A stretch of DNA of 64,000 nucleotides, from NCBI RefSeq assembly GCF_000590555.1, contig NC_022198.1:1730028-1794027 (forward strand). The letters are read 5' to 3'. The notes beneath the pieces were generated by a model. The model was not told the origin of the DNA. It made no database searches and worked only from the letters and a program-made list of their open reading frames with translations. Below, piece by piece: positions 25,263 to 33,646 of the stretch; position 1 is the stretch's first letter; each line of letters begins with the position of its first letter. A program made the position numbers and the translations under genes. The stretch comes from Corynebacterium argentoratense DSM 44202. Lineage in GTDB: Bacteria > Actinomycetota > Actinomycetes > Mycobacteriales > Mycobacteriaceae.

Positions 25263-26024
25263 GTGAAGAAATACCAGATCGCCCTGCTGTCCATCGCAGC
25301 CCTAGGCGCGCTCGGCTGGTTGGTCGACACGGGCATCTCAACCACCTTCGAACACCGCCTGTCTACCCAATTGGAGGATTCCTTCAACCTGGAGGTCGAG
25401 CCCGCGGTCTACATCGGTGGTTTCCCCTACCTGCTTGCGGCGGCCACCGGAGATATCCCAATGATGTCCTCGGAAGTCCTTGACGTGGATGTTCCGGGGT
25501 TCGGGATGATGAACTCCCGCACAGAGCTGCGCACCATTGAAGTGACCCCCGAACAGGTTTTTAGCGGCGACTACACCGGGGCGGACGTGGAGATCGCTAA
25601 ACGTACACTGCGCCTCGACGGGGTGGCCCTGGGTGCACAGTTGGGCATCACCGACCTGGACATCACCAATCCGAAGGACATCTCCCCGCAGGCTTCGCCG
25701 CAGGCACAGGCGCAATTGAAGGGCACACCCGTCGGGTTCGACCAGCCCGTGGTTGTCCTGGTTGACCTGCGCATTCACAATGCTGAAATAACTATGCGGC
25801 CGGTGTCGATCATCGACTCCCCCGACATGGAGCAGGCACAAGACCCAGAATCTGTGCGCACAAAAATCATGAACTCTTTCACCTGGTCAGTCGACAGTCG
25901 CGACCTGCCTCTACTCAAACAGGCAAGCCAGGTGGTGTGCGGCGGCGGATCGATTTTTATTTCCAGCGAACTCAGGCAAGTCCAATTCCGCCCAGAGCTG
26001 TTGTCTCCCGTGGGAGTGCGTTAA
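25263..26024 (+). CDS. LmeA-like DUF2993 cell-envelope protein
   Basis: 253 aa from the GTG at 25263. A signal or anchor helix occupies residues about 5-22 (ALLSIAALGALGWLVDTGI), followed by a DUF2993-type beta-rich domain with VEVxxxPFL-like signature (here VEPAVYIGGFPYLL). The family includes mycobacterial LmeA, a periplasmic lipid-binding protein needed for lipomannan maturation. A longer frame running back to 24873 is antisense to mshD and rejected. TACAAA ends 7 nt before the GTG, suggesting a leaderless mRNA. Confidence 0.82.
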   Translation: MKKYQIALLSIAALGALGWLVDTGISTTFEHRLSTQLEDSFNLEVEPAVYIGGFPYLLAAATGDIPMMSSEVLDVDVPGFGMMNSRTELRTIEVTPEQVFSGDYTGADVEIAKRTLRLDGVALGAQLGITDLDITNPKDISPQASPQAQAQLKGTPVGFDQPVVVLVDLRIHNAEITMRPVSIIDSPDMEQAQDPESVRTKIMNSFTWSVDSRDLPLLKQASQVVCGGGSIFISSELRQVQFRPELLSPVGVR

Positions 26025-26048
26025 TCCCCGGGCACTATACTGGGGCCC

Positions 26049-26711
26049 ATGACTGATTCTTCCGAGAACACCACCACCCCCGGTTCCCCCTTGAGCGGCG
26101 CCGCCAACGCCGCCATCGACTTGGCTGCGGAGATCGCCAAAGAAACCGCCGGCCGAAACATCCCTGGCCTGGGTGAACTGCCTGTCCCGGATGACACCGC
26201 CAACCTTCGCCTTGGCCCCAACCTCCATGACGGTTTGCTGGCCCTGCTGCCCCTGGTCGGCGTATGGCGCGGTGAAGGCCAGGCAGATAGCCCCATCCAC
26301 GGCGCCTTCAACTTTGGCCAAGAGCTCATTTTTGCCCACAATGGCCACAACTATTTGAGCTACGAATCCCGCCAATGGAAGCTCGACGAAGAGGGCAATC
26401 ACGATCCTTCCATGGAGGAAATCCGCGAGAAGGGCTTTTGGAGGATTTCCGAGAAGGACGAAATCGAATTCACCTGCGTTAATTCTTTGGGCGCGGTGGA
26501 GATTTTCTACGGCGAGCCCTTCAATGAGCGGGCGTGGCAGCTGGAGAGCTCCTCGACCATGGTGACCGCAACAGGTCCTGAGAAGCTGGGCCCGGGCAAG
26601 CGCCTGTATGGTTTGATGCCGACCGCTGACCTGGGGTGGGTCGACGAGCGACTGATCGACGGAGAGATGAAGCCCTACATGTCAGCCGAGCTACGCCGCG
26701 TTATCGGCTAG
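26049..26711 (+). CDS. Nitrobindin-like (THAP4/FABP-fold) protein
   Basis: 220 aa with an N-terminal extension of about 65 residues (alanine-rich helix AANAAIDLAAEIAKETAG) before a 10-stranded lipocalin-like domain. The family motif appears as LVGVWRGEGQADSPIHGAF, then FGQELIFAHNGHNYLSYESRQW. Nitrobindins bind heme through a histidine close to the C-terminus; the last 20 residues here contain no histidine, so heme binding or peroxynitrite isomerase activity is doubtful. TATACT (26036-26041) stands 7 nt before the ATG, indicating a leaderless transcript. Confidence 0.8.
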   Translation: MTDSSENTTTPGSPLSGAANAAIDLAAEIAKETAGRNIPGLGELPVPDDTANLRLGPNLHDGLLALLPLVGVWRGEGQADSPIHGAFNFGQELIFAHNGHNYLSYESRQWKLDEEGNHDPSMEEIREKGFWRISEKDEIEFTCVNSLGAVEIFYGEPFNERAWQLESSSTMVTATGPEKLGPGKRLYGLMPTADLGWVDERLIDGEMKPYMSAELRRVIG

Positions 26712-26728
26712 TCGTCGTTTCTCGCTGG

Positions 26729-27562
26729 CTAGAAGCCTAGCGCTGCATTCAGTAGCGCTAGGGCTTGTTTATTTGCAGCCTTGTGTGTACTGGTGGGGTG
26801 TTCCTCGACTGCTGTGACCAGCACCGGTCCGCGAGAGGAGCTCACCAGCCACACGCTATCTGCACCGAGGATGTGCTCCAATTCCATGGGTCGCTGTTTG
26901 ACCTTCCACCCATGCTTTTCGGCGTAGTCAAATACGCGGCGTTGGGTAGTGGATTCCAGGATCCCTTTGGCTTTGGGGGTGCGCAGCTTTTTGCCTTTGA
27001 CGGTAATGAGCGAGGACGTGGAGCCTTCCAGCAAAAGGCCTTTGTGGGTGAAAATGACGTCGTCGTAGCCCTGCGATTGCGCGTATCGCACGGCCGCCAT
27101 GGTGTCGACGTATGCCAGCGTTTTTGCACCGAGTGCGCTTGCTTGTCCCTTGGGCAGCAGCATGCAGCGCACCCCATGTTCACGCTGGTGGAGTGTGCCT
27201 TGGTCTATGGGGTAGATGACGCACCATGCTGTCGCTACCCCGGTGCTGGCGCGCCCACGTGACAGTGTCCAGACCATGCGGCCTTCTTCTTCGCCCCATT
27301 GGCTTAGAGCGAGGTCAGCGGCTTTCTTCCACAGTTGAGCATCGGGGTGCGGCAGGTCGAGGGCTTGGGCCGAGCGTGCGAAGCGCTTGGCATGCGCGTC
27401 GAATTCGCAGGCCTCATTGTTTTTGACGCGCAGCGTTTCGAAGATGCCGTCGCCACGGGTGACGCTGGCATCGTCGAAGAAGATATGGGGCATGGTGGGG
27501 TTGTGTAGTCGCATCGATCCGCCGAAGGGTTCGACAAGCACAATCACCGGGGGTTTTTGCAT
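26729..27562 (-). CDS. pabC: Aminodeoxychorismate lyase-like PLP enzyme (class IV aminotransferase fold)
   Basis: 277 aa, fold type IV PLP enzyme. The conserved ASVTRGDGIFETLRV (about residues 33-47) and the PLP lysine in LGAKTLAYVD are visible, as is the late LLEGSTSSLITVKGKK block with the cofactor phosphate loop. Size and motifs best match 4-amino-4-deoxychorismate lyase of folate synthesis, but D-amino-acid or branched-chain transaminases share the fold. It is divergent from the ygfZ-like gene with only 40 nt between starts. CATACT ends 6 nt before the ATG, another leaderless candidate. Confidence 0.8.
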   Translation of the reverse strand: MQKPPVIVLVEPFGGSMRLHNPTMPHIFFDDASVTRGDGIFETLRVKNNEACEFDAHAKRFARSAQALDLPHPDAQLWKKAADLALSQWGEEEGRMVWTLSRGRASTGVATAWCVIYPIDQGTLHQREHGVRCMLLPKGQASALGAKTLAYVDTMAAVRYAQSQGYDDVIFTHKGLLLEGSTSSLITVKGKKLRTPKAKGILESTTQRRVFDYAEKHGWKVKQRPMELEHILGADSVWLVSSSRGPVLVTAVEEHPTSTHKAANKQALALLNAALGF

Positions 27563-27602
27563 ACTTTCAGTATGTCAAAAGCCAGCGGTTTACACTGGCC
27601 GG

Positions 27603-28712
27603 GTGACTATTATCTCGCCTGAGTACCGTTCCGCACTATTGGACCCAGAGGTTGCGCGCCGCATACCGGGGGTCAAACTGCCTGTGGATAACCAGGATAC
27701 CCCGCGGGGCGTCGCCTGGCATTATGGGGATCCGCTGGTGGAGCAGCGCGCGCCTTTCGTGGTGGATCGTAGCGATCGAGTTGTTGCGAAGGTCAGCGGC
27801 TCTGATCGGCTTAGTTTTTTGAACAATTTGCTGAGCCAGAAGCTCGACGATCTTGTATCGTCCGACAACAGTGATGACGCCGCGTGGGTCCAGCGTCGGG
27901 AGGCATTAAATCTGGATGCACAGGGCCGGGTGCTGCAGCACATGACGGTGTGGGCCGTGGGGGATGAGGTGTATGTGGAGTGTGCCCGTGCAGGCTCCCA
28001 AGAATTGTTCGACTACCTGCAGAAAATGATCTTCTGGTCAGATGTTCAGATTGAGATCACTGACCTAGCAATCGTGACTACCGTGTCCGACTCCCCTGCT
28101 GAACCACTGGATTGCTGCGTTGCCAGCGCCTCTTACCCCCTTGGGGTGGCCTCTGGGCCGTTGGTCACCGACCTGCTTGTTGAGCGCAGTGCGTTGCTCG
28201 ACGCGGCGTCATTGTTGGTGGAGCAGGGCTACCGCCTGGCCGGTTTGATGGCCTGGGAAGCAGAACGCGTGATGGCCGTAATGCCGGAGGTCGGTGTGGA
28301 TACCGATACGACAACCATCCCGCACGAAACTTATGCCTTTGTTAAAGACCAGCGTGCCGTACATTTCGACAAGGGCTGCTACCGGGGGCAGGAAACTGTT
28401 GCCCGCGTGCACTTCCTTGGCCGTTCACCTCGAACACTTGTGCAGGTGTATCTGGATGGATCCGTACCCAAACTTCCTGCTCCAGGTACGCCGATCACTG
28501 CGGGCGGCACGCGCTCGGTCGGCGTGCTAGGCACCGTGGTCGACCACGCCGATTTTGGCCCCATTGGGCTGGCTCTGCTGAAGCGGTCCGCGGTGGGCAA
28601 GCAACTGGCGGCTGGGGAGTGCGCGCTGAGTGTGGAAACGGACACGGCAGATTTGGAAGAGACGAAGGGCGCGGGCCGCGAAGCTATCGAAAGGCTCCGT
28701 GGCGGCAAGTAG
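27603..28712 (+). CDS. ygfZ: YgfZ/CAF17-like folate-binding iron-sulfur assembly protein
   Basis: 369 aa from the GTG at 27603. The N-terminal domain resembles the folate-binding GcvT fold (VAKVSGSDRLSFLNNLLSQ), and the diagnostic YgfZ motif is present as KGCYRGQETVARVHFLG (about residues 256-272) with the essential cysteine. YgfZ assists maturation or repair of some Fe-S enzymes in a folate-dependent way. The neighbouring folate gene pabC-like fits this. TACACT (27591-27596) lies 6 nt before the GTG, pointing to a leaderless mRNA. Confidence 0.9.
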   Translation: MTIISPEYRSALLDPEVARRIPGVKLPVDNQDTPRGVAWHYGDPLVEQRAPFVVDRSDRVVAKVSGSDRLSFLNNLLSQKLDDLVSSDNSDDAAWVQRREALNLDAQGRVLQHMTVWAVGDEVYVECARAGSQELFDYLQKMIFWSDVQIEITDLAIVTTVSDSPAEPLDCCVASASYPLGVASGPLVTDLLVERSALLDAASLLVEQGYRLAGLMAWEAERVMAVMPEVGVDTDTTTIPHETYAFVKDQRAVHFDKGCYRGQETVARVHFLGRSPRTLVQVYLDGSVPKLPAPGTPITAGGTRSVGVLGTVVDHADFGPIGLALLKRSAVGKQLAAGECALSVETDTADLEETKGAGREAIERLRGGK

Positions 28713-28862
28713 TTTGTGCTGGTCACACTCCTAGATGGGGGCATGTTAGCGTTGTGGGCACTTGTAGGCTATTGTGTTCCCTAGGAATAAAACGTATTGA
28801 ATCTCTCATCCGGGACGCGTATAAAGCCCACGCGTTCCGCTCATGCCAAGGGGGTTTAGCCC

Positions 28863-29069
28863 ATGGGTCGCGGTCGCGCGAAGGCAAAGCAGGCCAAGGT
28901 AGCACGCCAGCTTAAGTACAACATCCCTAATATGGACCTGGATTCCCTCCAGCGTGAACTCGCTGGTAAGTCTGAAGGCAACAACAGCTCTTACGCTGAT
29001 GATTACGAAGCCCCAGATTTCGATCAGGCCCTGTACGAAGAATGGGCAGACGTGATCGAAAAAGACTAG
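28863..29069 (+). CDS. DUF3073 small conserved protein
   Basis: 68 aa, beginning MGRGRAKAKQAKVARQLKY, a highly basic N-terminus followed by an acidic C-terminus (YADDYEAPDFDQALYEEWAD). It matches DUF3073, a small actinobacterial family of unknown function, usually near purM/purF as here. A strong terminator follows 10 nt after the stop. The 150-nt leader holds GGGACGCGT...ACGCGTTCC, an inverted repeat of unknown role. Confidence 0.9.
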   Translation: MGRGRAKAKQAKVARQLKYNIPNMDLDSLQRELAGKSEGNNSSYADDYEAPDFDQALYEEWADVIEKD

Positions 29070-29078
29070 GTCTGTTTT

Positions 29079-29117
29079 AAAAAGGGGAGCAGCTTTTTAA
29101 AGCTGCTCCCCTTTTTT
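29079..29117. terminator. Bidirectional terminator between DUF3073 gene and purM
   Basis: A near-perfect long stem AAAAGGGGAGCAGCTTT / AAAGCTGCTCCCCTTTT is flanked by A-run and T-run, so it can end transcription from both the DUF3073 gene and the converging purM. Confidence 0.93.
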
Positions 29118-29124
29118 GCTGCCT

Positions 29125-30183
29125 TTAGATCAGTTCTGCGCGGGCTTCGCCTTCGGCAGCTTCACGCACGGTTCCTAGCTCCCAGGCATCCATGTGGCGT
29201 GCGGTAAGCATAGCTAGCGCGCGGTCGCGGTCCTCGGGTGCGACAATGGCGACCATGCCGACGCCCATGTTGAAGGTTTTTTCCATCTCTTCCTGCGGCA
29301 CCTTGCCATAACGGGCGATGGTGCGGAAGATCTGCTGTGGTTCCCAGGTGTTGCGGTGCATGGTCGCCACGAGACCTTCGGGGATGATGCGGACCATGTT
29401 GCCGACCAATCCCCCACCGGTGACGTGGCAGAAGGTTCGCACATCGCATTCGGCGGCGAGCGCCAGGCAATCCTTGGCGTAGATGCGGGTGGGCTCAAGG
29501 AGTTCTTCGCCCAGGGTGCGGCCGAGCTCGTCCATGTATCCATCGAGTGGCAGTCCGGCCTTTTCCAGCAGGACGTGGCGGGCCAGGGAGTAGCCGTTGG
29601 AGTGCAGGCCGGAGCTCGCCATCGCGATGATGGCATCCCCTGCGCGCACGCGCTGCGGGCCGAGGACTTCGTCTTCCTCAACGACGCCGACTGCAGTGGC
29701 GGAGACGTCGTAGTGTCCGGCTTCCATCACGCCGGGGTGCTCTGCGGTTTCGCCACCGAGCAGTGCACAGCCGGCTCGAACACAGCCTTCTGCAATGCCT
29801 TCGACGATTTCCGCAACGTGCTCGGGCACGACCTTGCCGATAGCAATGTAGTCCTGAAGGAACAAGGGCTCAGCGCCGCATACGACTAGGTCGTCTACGC
29901 ACATGGCGACCAGGTCGATGCCGATGGTGTTGTGCACATCCATGGCCTGCGCGACTGCAAGCTTGGTGCCCACGCCGTCACTACCTGCTGCGAGGAGGGG
30001 CTTGTTGTACTTGCCGAGGGCGAACAGTCCTGCGAAACCGCCGAGTCCACCCCGAACCTCAGGTCGGGTCGCACGCTTGGCGTGGGGTGCAAACAGCTCT
30101 ACCGCGCGGTCGCCGGCTTCGATATCGACACCGGCTGCAGCGTAAGACACGGACTGGTCAGCGTTGAGTTGGTTTTCAGACAC
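29125..30183 (-). CDS. purM: Phosphoribosylformylglycinamidine cyclo-ligase PurM
   Basis: AIR synthetase, 352 aa from the GTG at 30183, closes the imidazole ring in purine synthesis using ATP. The start is set by the family N-terminus VSYAAAGVDIEAGDRAVELF and by overlap with the end of purF, GTGTCTGA, where the purM start and purF stop share 8 nt. Conserved blocks include SDGVGTKLAVAQ, DLVAMCVDDLVVCGAEPLFLQDY, GGETAEHPGV and HVTGGGLVGN. Translation is probably coupled to purF. Confidence 0.97.
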   Translation of the reverse strand: MSENQLNADQSVSYAAAGVDIEAGDRAVELFAPHAKRATRPEVRGGLGGFAGLFALGKYNKPLLAAGSDGVGTKLAVAQAMDVHNTIGIDLVAMCVDDLVVCGAEPLFLQDYIAIGKVVPEHVAEIVEGIAEGCVRAGCALLGGETAEHPGVMEAGHYDVSATAVGVVEEDEVLGPQRVRAGDAIIAMASSGLHSNGYSLARHVLLEKAGLPLDGYMDELGRTLGEELLEPTRIYAKDCLALAAECDVRTFCHVTGGGLVGNMVRIIPEGLVATMHRNTWEPQQIFRTIARYGKVPQEEMEKTFNMGVGMVAIVAPEDRDRALAMLTARHMDAWELGTVREAAEGEARAELI

Positions 30184-31702
30184 GGTTGTTTTCTTTCTGC
30201 ATTCGGTGAACAAGTTCAGCGTTCGCATCCCCTTGGGGCATGCCTAGCGGGTAGACCCCGTCGAAACAGGCGCAGCACAGTTGCGCGCGGTCTTGGCGGG
30301 AGGCCTCCACCATGGAATCCACGGAGACGAAGCCTAAGGAGTCCGCGCCGATGGCGGTGCATACAGCGTCCACCATGGCGTCATAGTCATCGCCGTCAAC
30401 GCAGTTGGCCAGCAGCTCGCCAGGTGAGGCGAAATCGATGCCGTAGAAGCACGGCCACTTCACCGGCGGTGAGGCAATGCGGACATGTACTTCCGCTGCG
30501 CCGGCTTCGCGAAGCATGCGGATCAGCGCACGCTGGGTGTTGCCGCGCACGATCGAGTCGTCGACAACAACAAGACGCTTGTCCCGAATGACCTCGCGCA
30601 AAGGGTTGAGCTTCAGACGGATGCCCAGCTGGCGGATGGTCTGGGAGGGTTGGATGAAGGTGCGGCCAACGTAGGCGTTTTTCACCAAGCCTTGACCATA
30701 AGGAATGCCGCTGCCTTGGGCGTAGCCCACGGCCGCAGGAGTACCGGAATCAGGCACGGGGATGACCATGTCACCTTCGGCAGGAGCCTCCTTGGCCAAC
30801 AAGCGGCCAATATCCACGCGGGTAGCGTTAACAGCGCGCCCCCGGATGACGGAGTCGGGGCGGGCGAGGTAGACATATTCGAACACGCACCCCTTGTGGG
30901 TGGTTTCTGCGAAGCGCTGCGTGTGCACGCCCGCCCCGTCGATGCGGATAAGCTCGCCGGGCTCTACCTCGCGGACGAAGGAAGCACCAACGATGTCCAA
31001 TGCCGCGGTCTCCGAGGCGACAACCCAGCCGCGCTCCAGTCGGCCGATAGCCAGGGGCCGCACGCCGAAAGGATCACGAGCAGCATAAAGAGCCGTGCCG
31101 TCGGTAAAGCACAGGCAGAAAGCACCCTGGAGGCGCGGCAAAAGATCCATTGCAGAATCAATGACGCTTCGGCCGTCGCGCACACCATCGGACAAAAGTG
31201 CACACATCACGTCCGAGTCACTGGGCGCGGTGACCTCATTGGCGCCATCAGCCCCGCGTGCGCTCAACGCCTCCGGGTCGGCCCAGCGCTTATCAACCAG
31301 CCCCTTGGTTGCGGCTTCTACCAACAGCTCGCGGAAATTCACGAGGTTACCGTTGTGGCCCAAGGCAATATCAGTGCCGTCTGGCGCCATGCGGAACATC
31401 GGCTGGGCATTTTCCCAGCACGCACCTCCGGCGGTGGCGTAACGGGTGTGCCCCACCGCCACATGCCCCTTCAAAGCATCCAAGGTTTGCTCATCAAAGA
31501 CTTGGGAGACCAGACCGAGGTCTTTAAACACCACGATCTGGTCTCCGTCGCCTACAGCTAAGCCGGCTGCCTCTTGCCCACGGTGCTGGAGGGCATACAA
31601 GCCGTAGTAAGTCAGTTTGGATACGTCTTCACCCGGCGCCCACACCCCAAAGACACCGCATTCCTCGCGTGGAGGAGCCTCAAGTTCATCAACTGTCGAC
31701 AC
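30176..31702 (-). CDS. purF: Amidophosphoribosyltransferase PurF
   Basis: First enzyme of de novo purine synthesis, 508 aa, transfers glutamine amide nitrogen to PRPP. The chosen GTG at 31702 leaves a 14-residue propeptide before the catalytic cysteine in EECGVFGVW, as in processed PurF proteins; longer frames add a cysteine/arginine-rich stretch without similarity. The glutaminase domain has the ALQHRGQEAAGLAV and GHTRYAT blocks. The PRPP motif VVDDSIVRGNT and RIASPPVKWPCFYGIDF, with cysteines usual for Fe-S-type PurF, follow. It overlaps purM by 8 nt. Confidence 0.96.
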   Translation of the reverse strand: MSTVDELEAPPREECGVFGVWAPGEDVSKLTYYGLYALQHRGQEAAGLAVGDGDQIVVFKDLGLVSQVFDEQTLDALKGHVAVGHTRYATAGGACWENAQPMFRMAPDGTDIALGHNGNLVNFRELLVEAATKGLVDKRWADPEALSARGADGANEVTAPSDSDVMCALLSDGVRDGRSVIDSAMDLLPRLQGAFCLCFTDGTALYAARDPFGVRPLAIGRLERGWVVASETAALDIVGASFVREVEPGELIRIDGAGVHTQRFAETTHKGCVFEYVYLARPDSVIRGRAVNATRVDIGRLLAKEAPAEGDMVIPVPDSGTPAAVGYAQGSGIPYGQGLVKNAYVGRTFIQPSQTIRQLGIRLKLNPLREVIRDKRLVVVDDSIVRGNTQRALIRMLREAGAAEVHVRIASPPVKWPCFYGIDFASPGELLANCVDGDDYDAMVDAVCTAIGADSLGFVSVDSMVEASRQDRAQLCCACFDGVYPLGMPQGDANAELVHRMQKENNRV

Positions 31703-31754
31703 AAAAACACATCGTATAGCCCCCGCTTCACTATTGCGACTTGATACCCCCCGG

Positions 31755-32111
31755 CTAACCCGCCATGTGATCCAGCACCGACTGCACTTCACCCGCGCGC
31801 GTGCCGGACAGTGAGGCCGACGCGGCATCATTAATTGTCTGTTCGCCCAGCACACACAGGATCCAATCCTTGGGCGAGATTTCAACAACATTGGGTGGGG
31901 TTCCGCGCTTGTGCGCCGGGCCGTCGATCAATTGAGCGGCAGCAAAAGGAGGAACGCGCAGCTCAACTGACTTTCCCGGACGCAATGACGCCGCGTAGGC
32001 CACTGTCTCACGCACCGCGGAGGCCAGCAGGCTACGCGAGGGGGTCTCGGCGGCGCCACGGGCCCAAGATGCGACCTGTTGGTTGATGGAAGGAGTGTTG
32101 TGCGCGGACAT
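31755..32111 (-). CDS. Sterol-carrier-like conserved actinobacterial protein
   Basis: 118 aa from the ATG at 32111. The protein has an alpha/beta composition, with the central PGKSVELRVPPFAAAQLIDG and the C-terminal GTPPNVVEISPKDWILCVLGEQ typical of the SCP-like family annotated next to purF in corynebacteria and mycobacteria. The function is unknown. It is divergent from the thioesterase with 30 nt between starts, and ends 52 nt before purF. Confidence 0.75.
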   Translation of the reverse strand: MSAHNTPSINQQVASWARGAAETPSRSLLASAVRETVAYAASLRPGKSVELRVPPFAAAQLIDGPAHKRGTPPNVVEISPKDWILCVLGEQTINDAASASLSGTRAGEVQSVLDHMAG

Positions 32112-32141
32112 AGCAATCAAAGATAGATAGACTATTGAGCT

Positions 32142-33143
32142 ATGTCTACGCGCTCCCCCGAAGTGACTCTTCGTTTCCTCGCTGCCCCCACTGACATCAT
32201 CATGGCTGGCGCCCACGGTGTCGGCGGTGGACGCGTACTCGAATGGATCGACAAAGCAGCCTATGCCTGCGCCGTCGGCTGGTCCGGGGCCTACTGTGTG
32301 ACCGCTTACGTCGGCCACATTCACTTCACCCGGCCGATCCCGTCTGGGCACATCGTCGAGGTGCGCTCGCGCATCGCGATGACCGGTCGCTCATCTATGC
32401 ACATTATTAACGAGGTGCTCTCGGCCGACCCGAGGGAAGGAGTGTTTACCAGAGCATGCGACTGCCTGGTGATCTTCGTCGCCAAGGACACAGTCAGCGG
32501 CAAGCCTATGCAGGTGCCCACATTCACCCCCCGCAATGATGAAGAACAGCGCGTGTTTGAGGCGGCCAAGTCCCGTATTGAGCTGCGCAAAGCCATCGAG
32601 GCCGAAATGGAGAAGCAAACCTACAACGGCCCCTCTGATGCTCCTAGAATGATCACCCGCTTTTTGGCCAAGCCCACCGACGTCAACTGGGGCGGCAAAG
32701 TCCACGGCGGCACGGCGATGGAATGGATCGATGAGGCCGCAACCGCCTGCACCATGGAATGGTCGGGGGAATCCACGGTGGCAGTTTATGCGGGTGGTAT
32801 CCGCTTCTACCGCCCCATCCAGATCGGTGACTTGATCGAGGTGGACGCCCGCATGCTGCGCACCGATGCCCGATCTATGCAGGTCAGCGTGCATGTGCGC
32901 AGTGGGCTTCCCGCGGACGGCCGCACTGGGCTGCAAACCGCCATCCACGCATCGATCACCTACGTCGGTATTGATATCGACGGCAACGCACTTCCCGCGC
33001 GCCAATTCGTGCCGCGAACGGAGGAAGACCAGCGCCTTTCCGGGCACGCCGCAGTGCTGCGTGAACTGCGGATGGAATACCGCCCATTGCCATTGATCAG
33101 CAGGAAAGAAAAACTGATCTACGAAGCAGAAATTGGGGAATAG
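32142..33143 (+). CDS. Acyl-CoA thioesterase, double hotdog (YciA/Acot7-like)
   Basis: 333 aa consisting of two hotdog domains in tandem. Each carries a similar block: RFLAAPTDIIMAGAHGVGGG with WIDKAAYACA in the first half, and RFLAKPTDVNWGGKVHGGTA with WIDEAATACT in the second. It hydrolyses acyl-CoA to free acid and CoA. The expected Asn/Asp-Gly active-site motif NWGGKVHGG is clear only in the second domain; the first has IMAGAHGVGG instead. TAGACT (32128-32133) ends 8 nt before the ATG. Confidence 0.9.
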   Translation: MSTRSPEVTLRFLAAPTDIIMAGAHGVGGGRVLEWIDKAAYACAVGWSGAYCVTAYVGHIHFTRPIPSGHIVEVRSRIAMTGRSSMHIINEVLSADPREGVFTRACDCLVIFVAKDTVSGKPMQVPTFTPRNDEEQRVFEAAKSRIELRKAIEAEMEKQTYNGPSDAPRMITRFLAKPTDVNWGGKVHGGTAMEWIDEAATACTMEWSGESTVAVYAGGIRFYRPIQIGDLIEVDARMLRTDARSMQVSVHVRSGLPADGRTGLQTAIHASITYVGIDIDGNALPARQFVPRTEEDQRLSGHAAVLRELRMEYRPLPLISRKEKLIYEAEIGE

Positions 33144-33146
33144 TCC

Positions 33147-33338
33147 ATGGAAACCGCATTCATGATCATGGGGATCATCTTCGCCACCATCGTCCTGGTG
33201 CGCGAACTTCAAGATAAGTCGAGCACTCTGCGTTGCGTCGTTCTGTCCTTTTTGGTGCTGATGACCGGTGTGCTGGGTTTCATCGGGTGGCTTGCGTTCC
33301 GCTACTGGGAACTGCGCACTGGCCGCCATATCGACTAA
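33147..33338 (+). CDS. Small two-helix membrane protein, unknown function
   Basis: 63 aa, starting 3 nt after the thioesterase stop, so it is in the same transcript. Two hydrophobic helices (about residues 4-20 and 29-49) flank a short charged loop RELQDKSSTLR, and the C-terminus FRYWELRTGRHID is basic. I do not recognise a family. Confidence 0.65.
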   Translation: METAFMIMGIIFATIVLVRELQDKSSTLRCVVLSFLVLMTGVLGFIGWLAFRYWELRTGRHID

Positions 33339-33382
33339 ACCGAAAGCCCCGGCACTCTGACCGCTGCTTGTGGTCGTGTTGA

Positions 33383-33565
33383 GTGCCGGGCTACGTCGTA
33401 ATCGGGTTGCCCGCGCTTATCTATGGAATATCGTCGTGGGCAACTGACCCCGCCCCCTATCTATCCCCACCACTGGTAGACGTCGGCGCAAGTATGCTCA
33501 TCGCCGCCACCCTGGATAAGTTCCTACCAATCACCGCACACAAGCAAGACCACTCCAGCACTTAA
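33383..33565 (+). CDS. Possible small membrane protein or gene remnant
   Basis: 60 codons from a GTG at 33383, with hydrophobic stretches YVVIGLPALIYGISSWA and VDVGASMLIAATLDKFLPI. There is no clear ribosome binding site and no family match. It could be a genuine small protein or the 3' end of a lost membrane gene; it precedes a strong terminator. Confidence 0.35.
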   Translation: MPGYVVIGLPALIYGISSWATDPAPYLSPPLVDVGASMLIAATLDKFLPITAHKQDHSST

Positions 33566-33576
33566 GTGCACAAAAA

Positions 33577-33610
33577 GAGCAGCCCACCAGCTCAGTGGGC
33601 TGCTCCTCTC
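33577..33610. terminator. Bidirectional terminator before purL
   Basis: A perfect 11-bp stem GAGCAGCCCAC/GTGGGCTGCTC (33577-33587 and 33595-33605) has AAAAA on the left and CTCTCTTTC on the right. It serves the small genes on the plus strand and the end of purL on the minus strand. Confidence 0.85.
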
Positions 33611-33646
33611 TTTCGTCCTAGCGACTAAACGCCTCCAGCAGTGCGG

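Noticed and set aside
30485..31561. A 358-codon plus-strand frame across purF
   Set aside because: Antisense shadow; PurF residues on the other strand are fully conserved.
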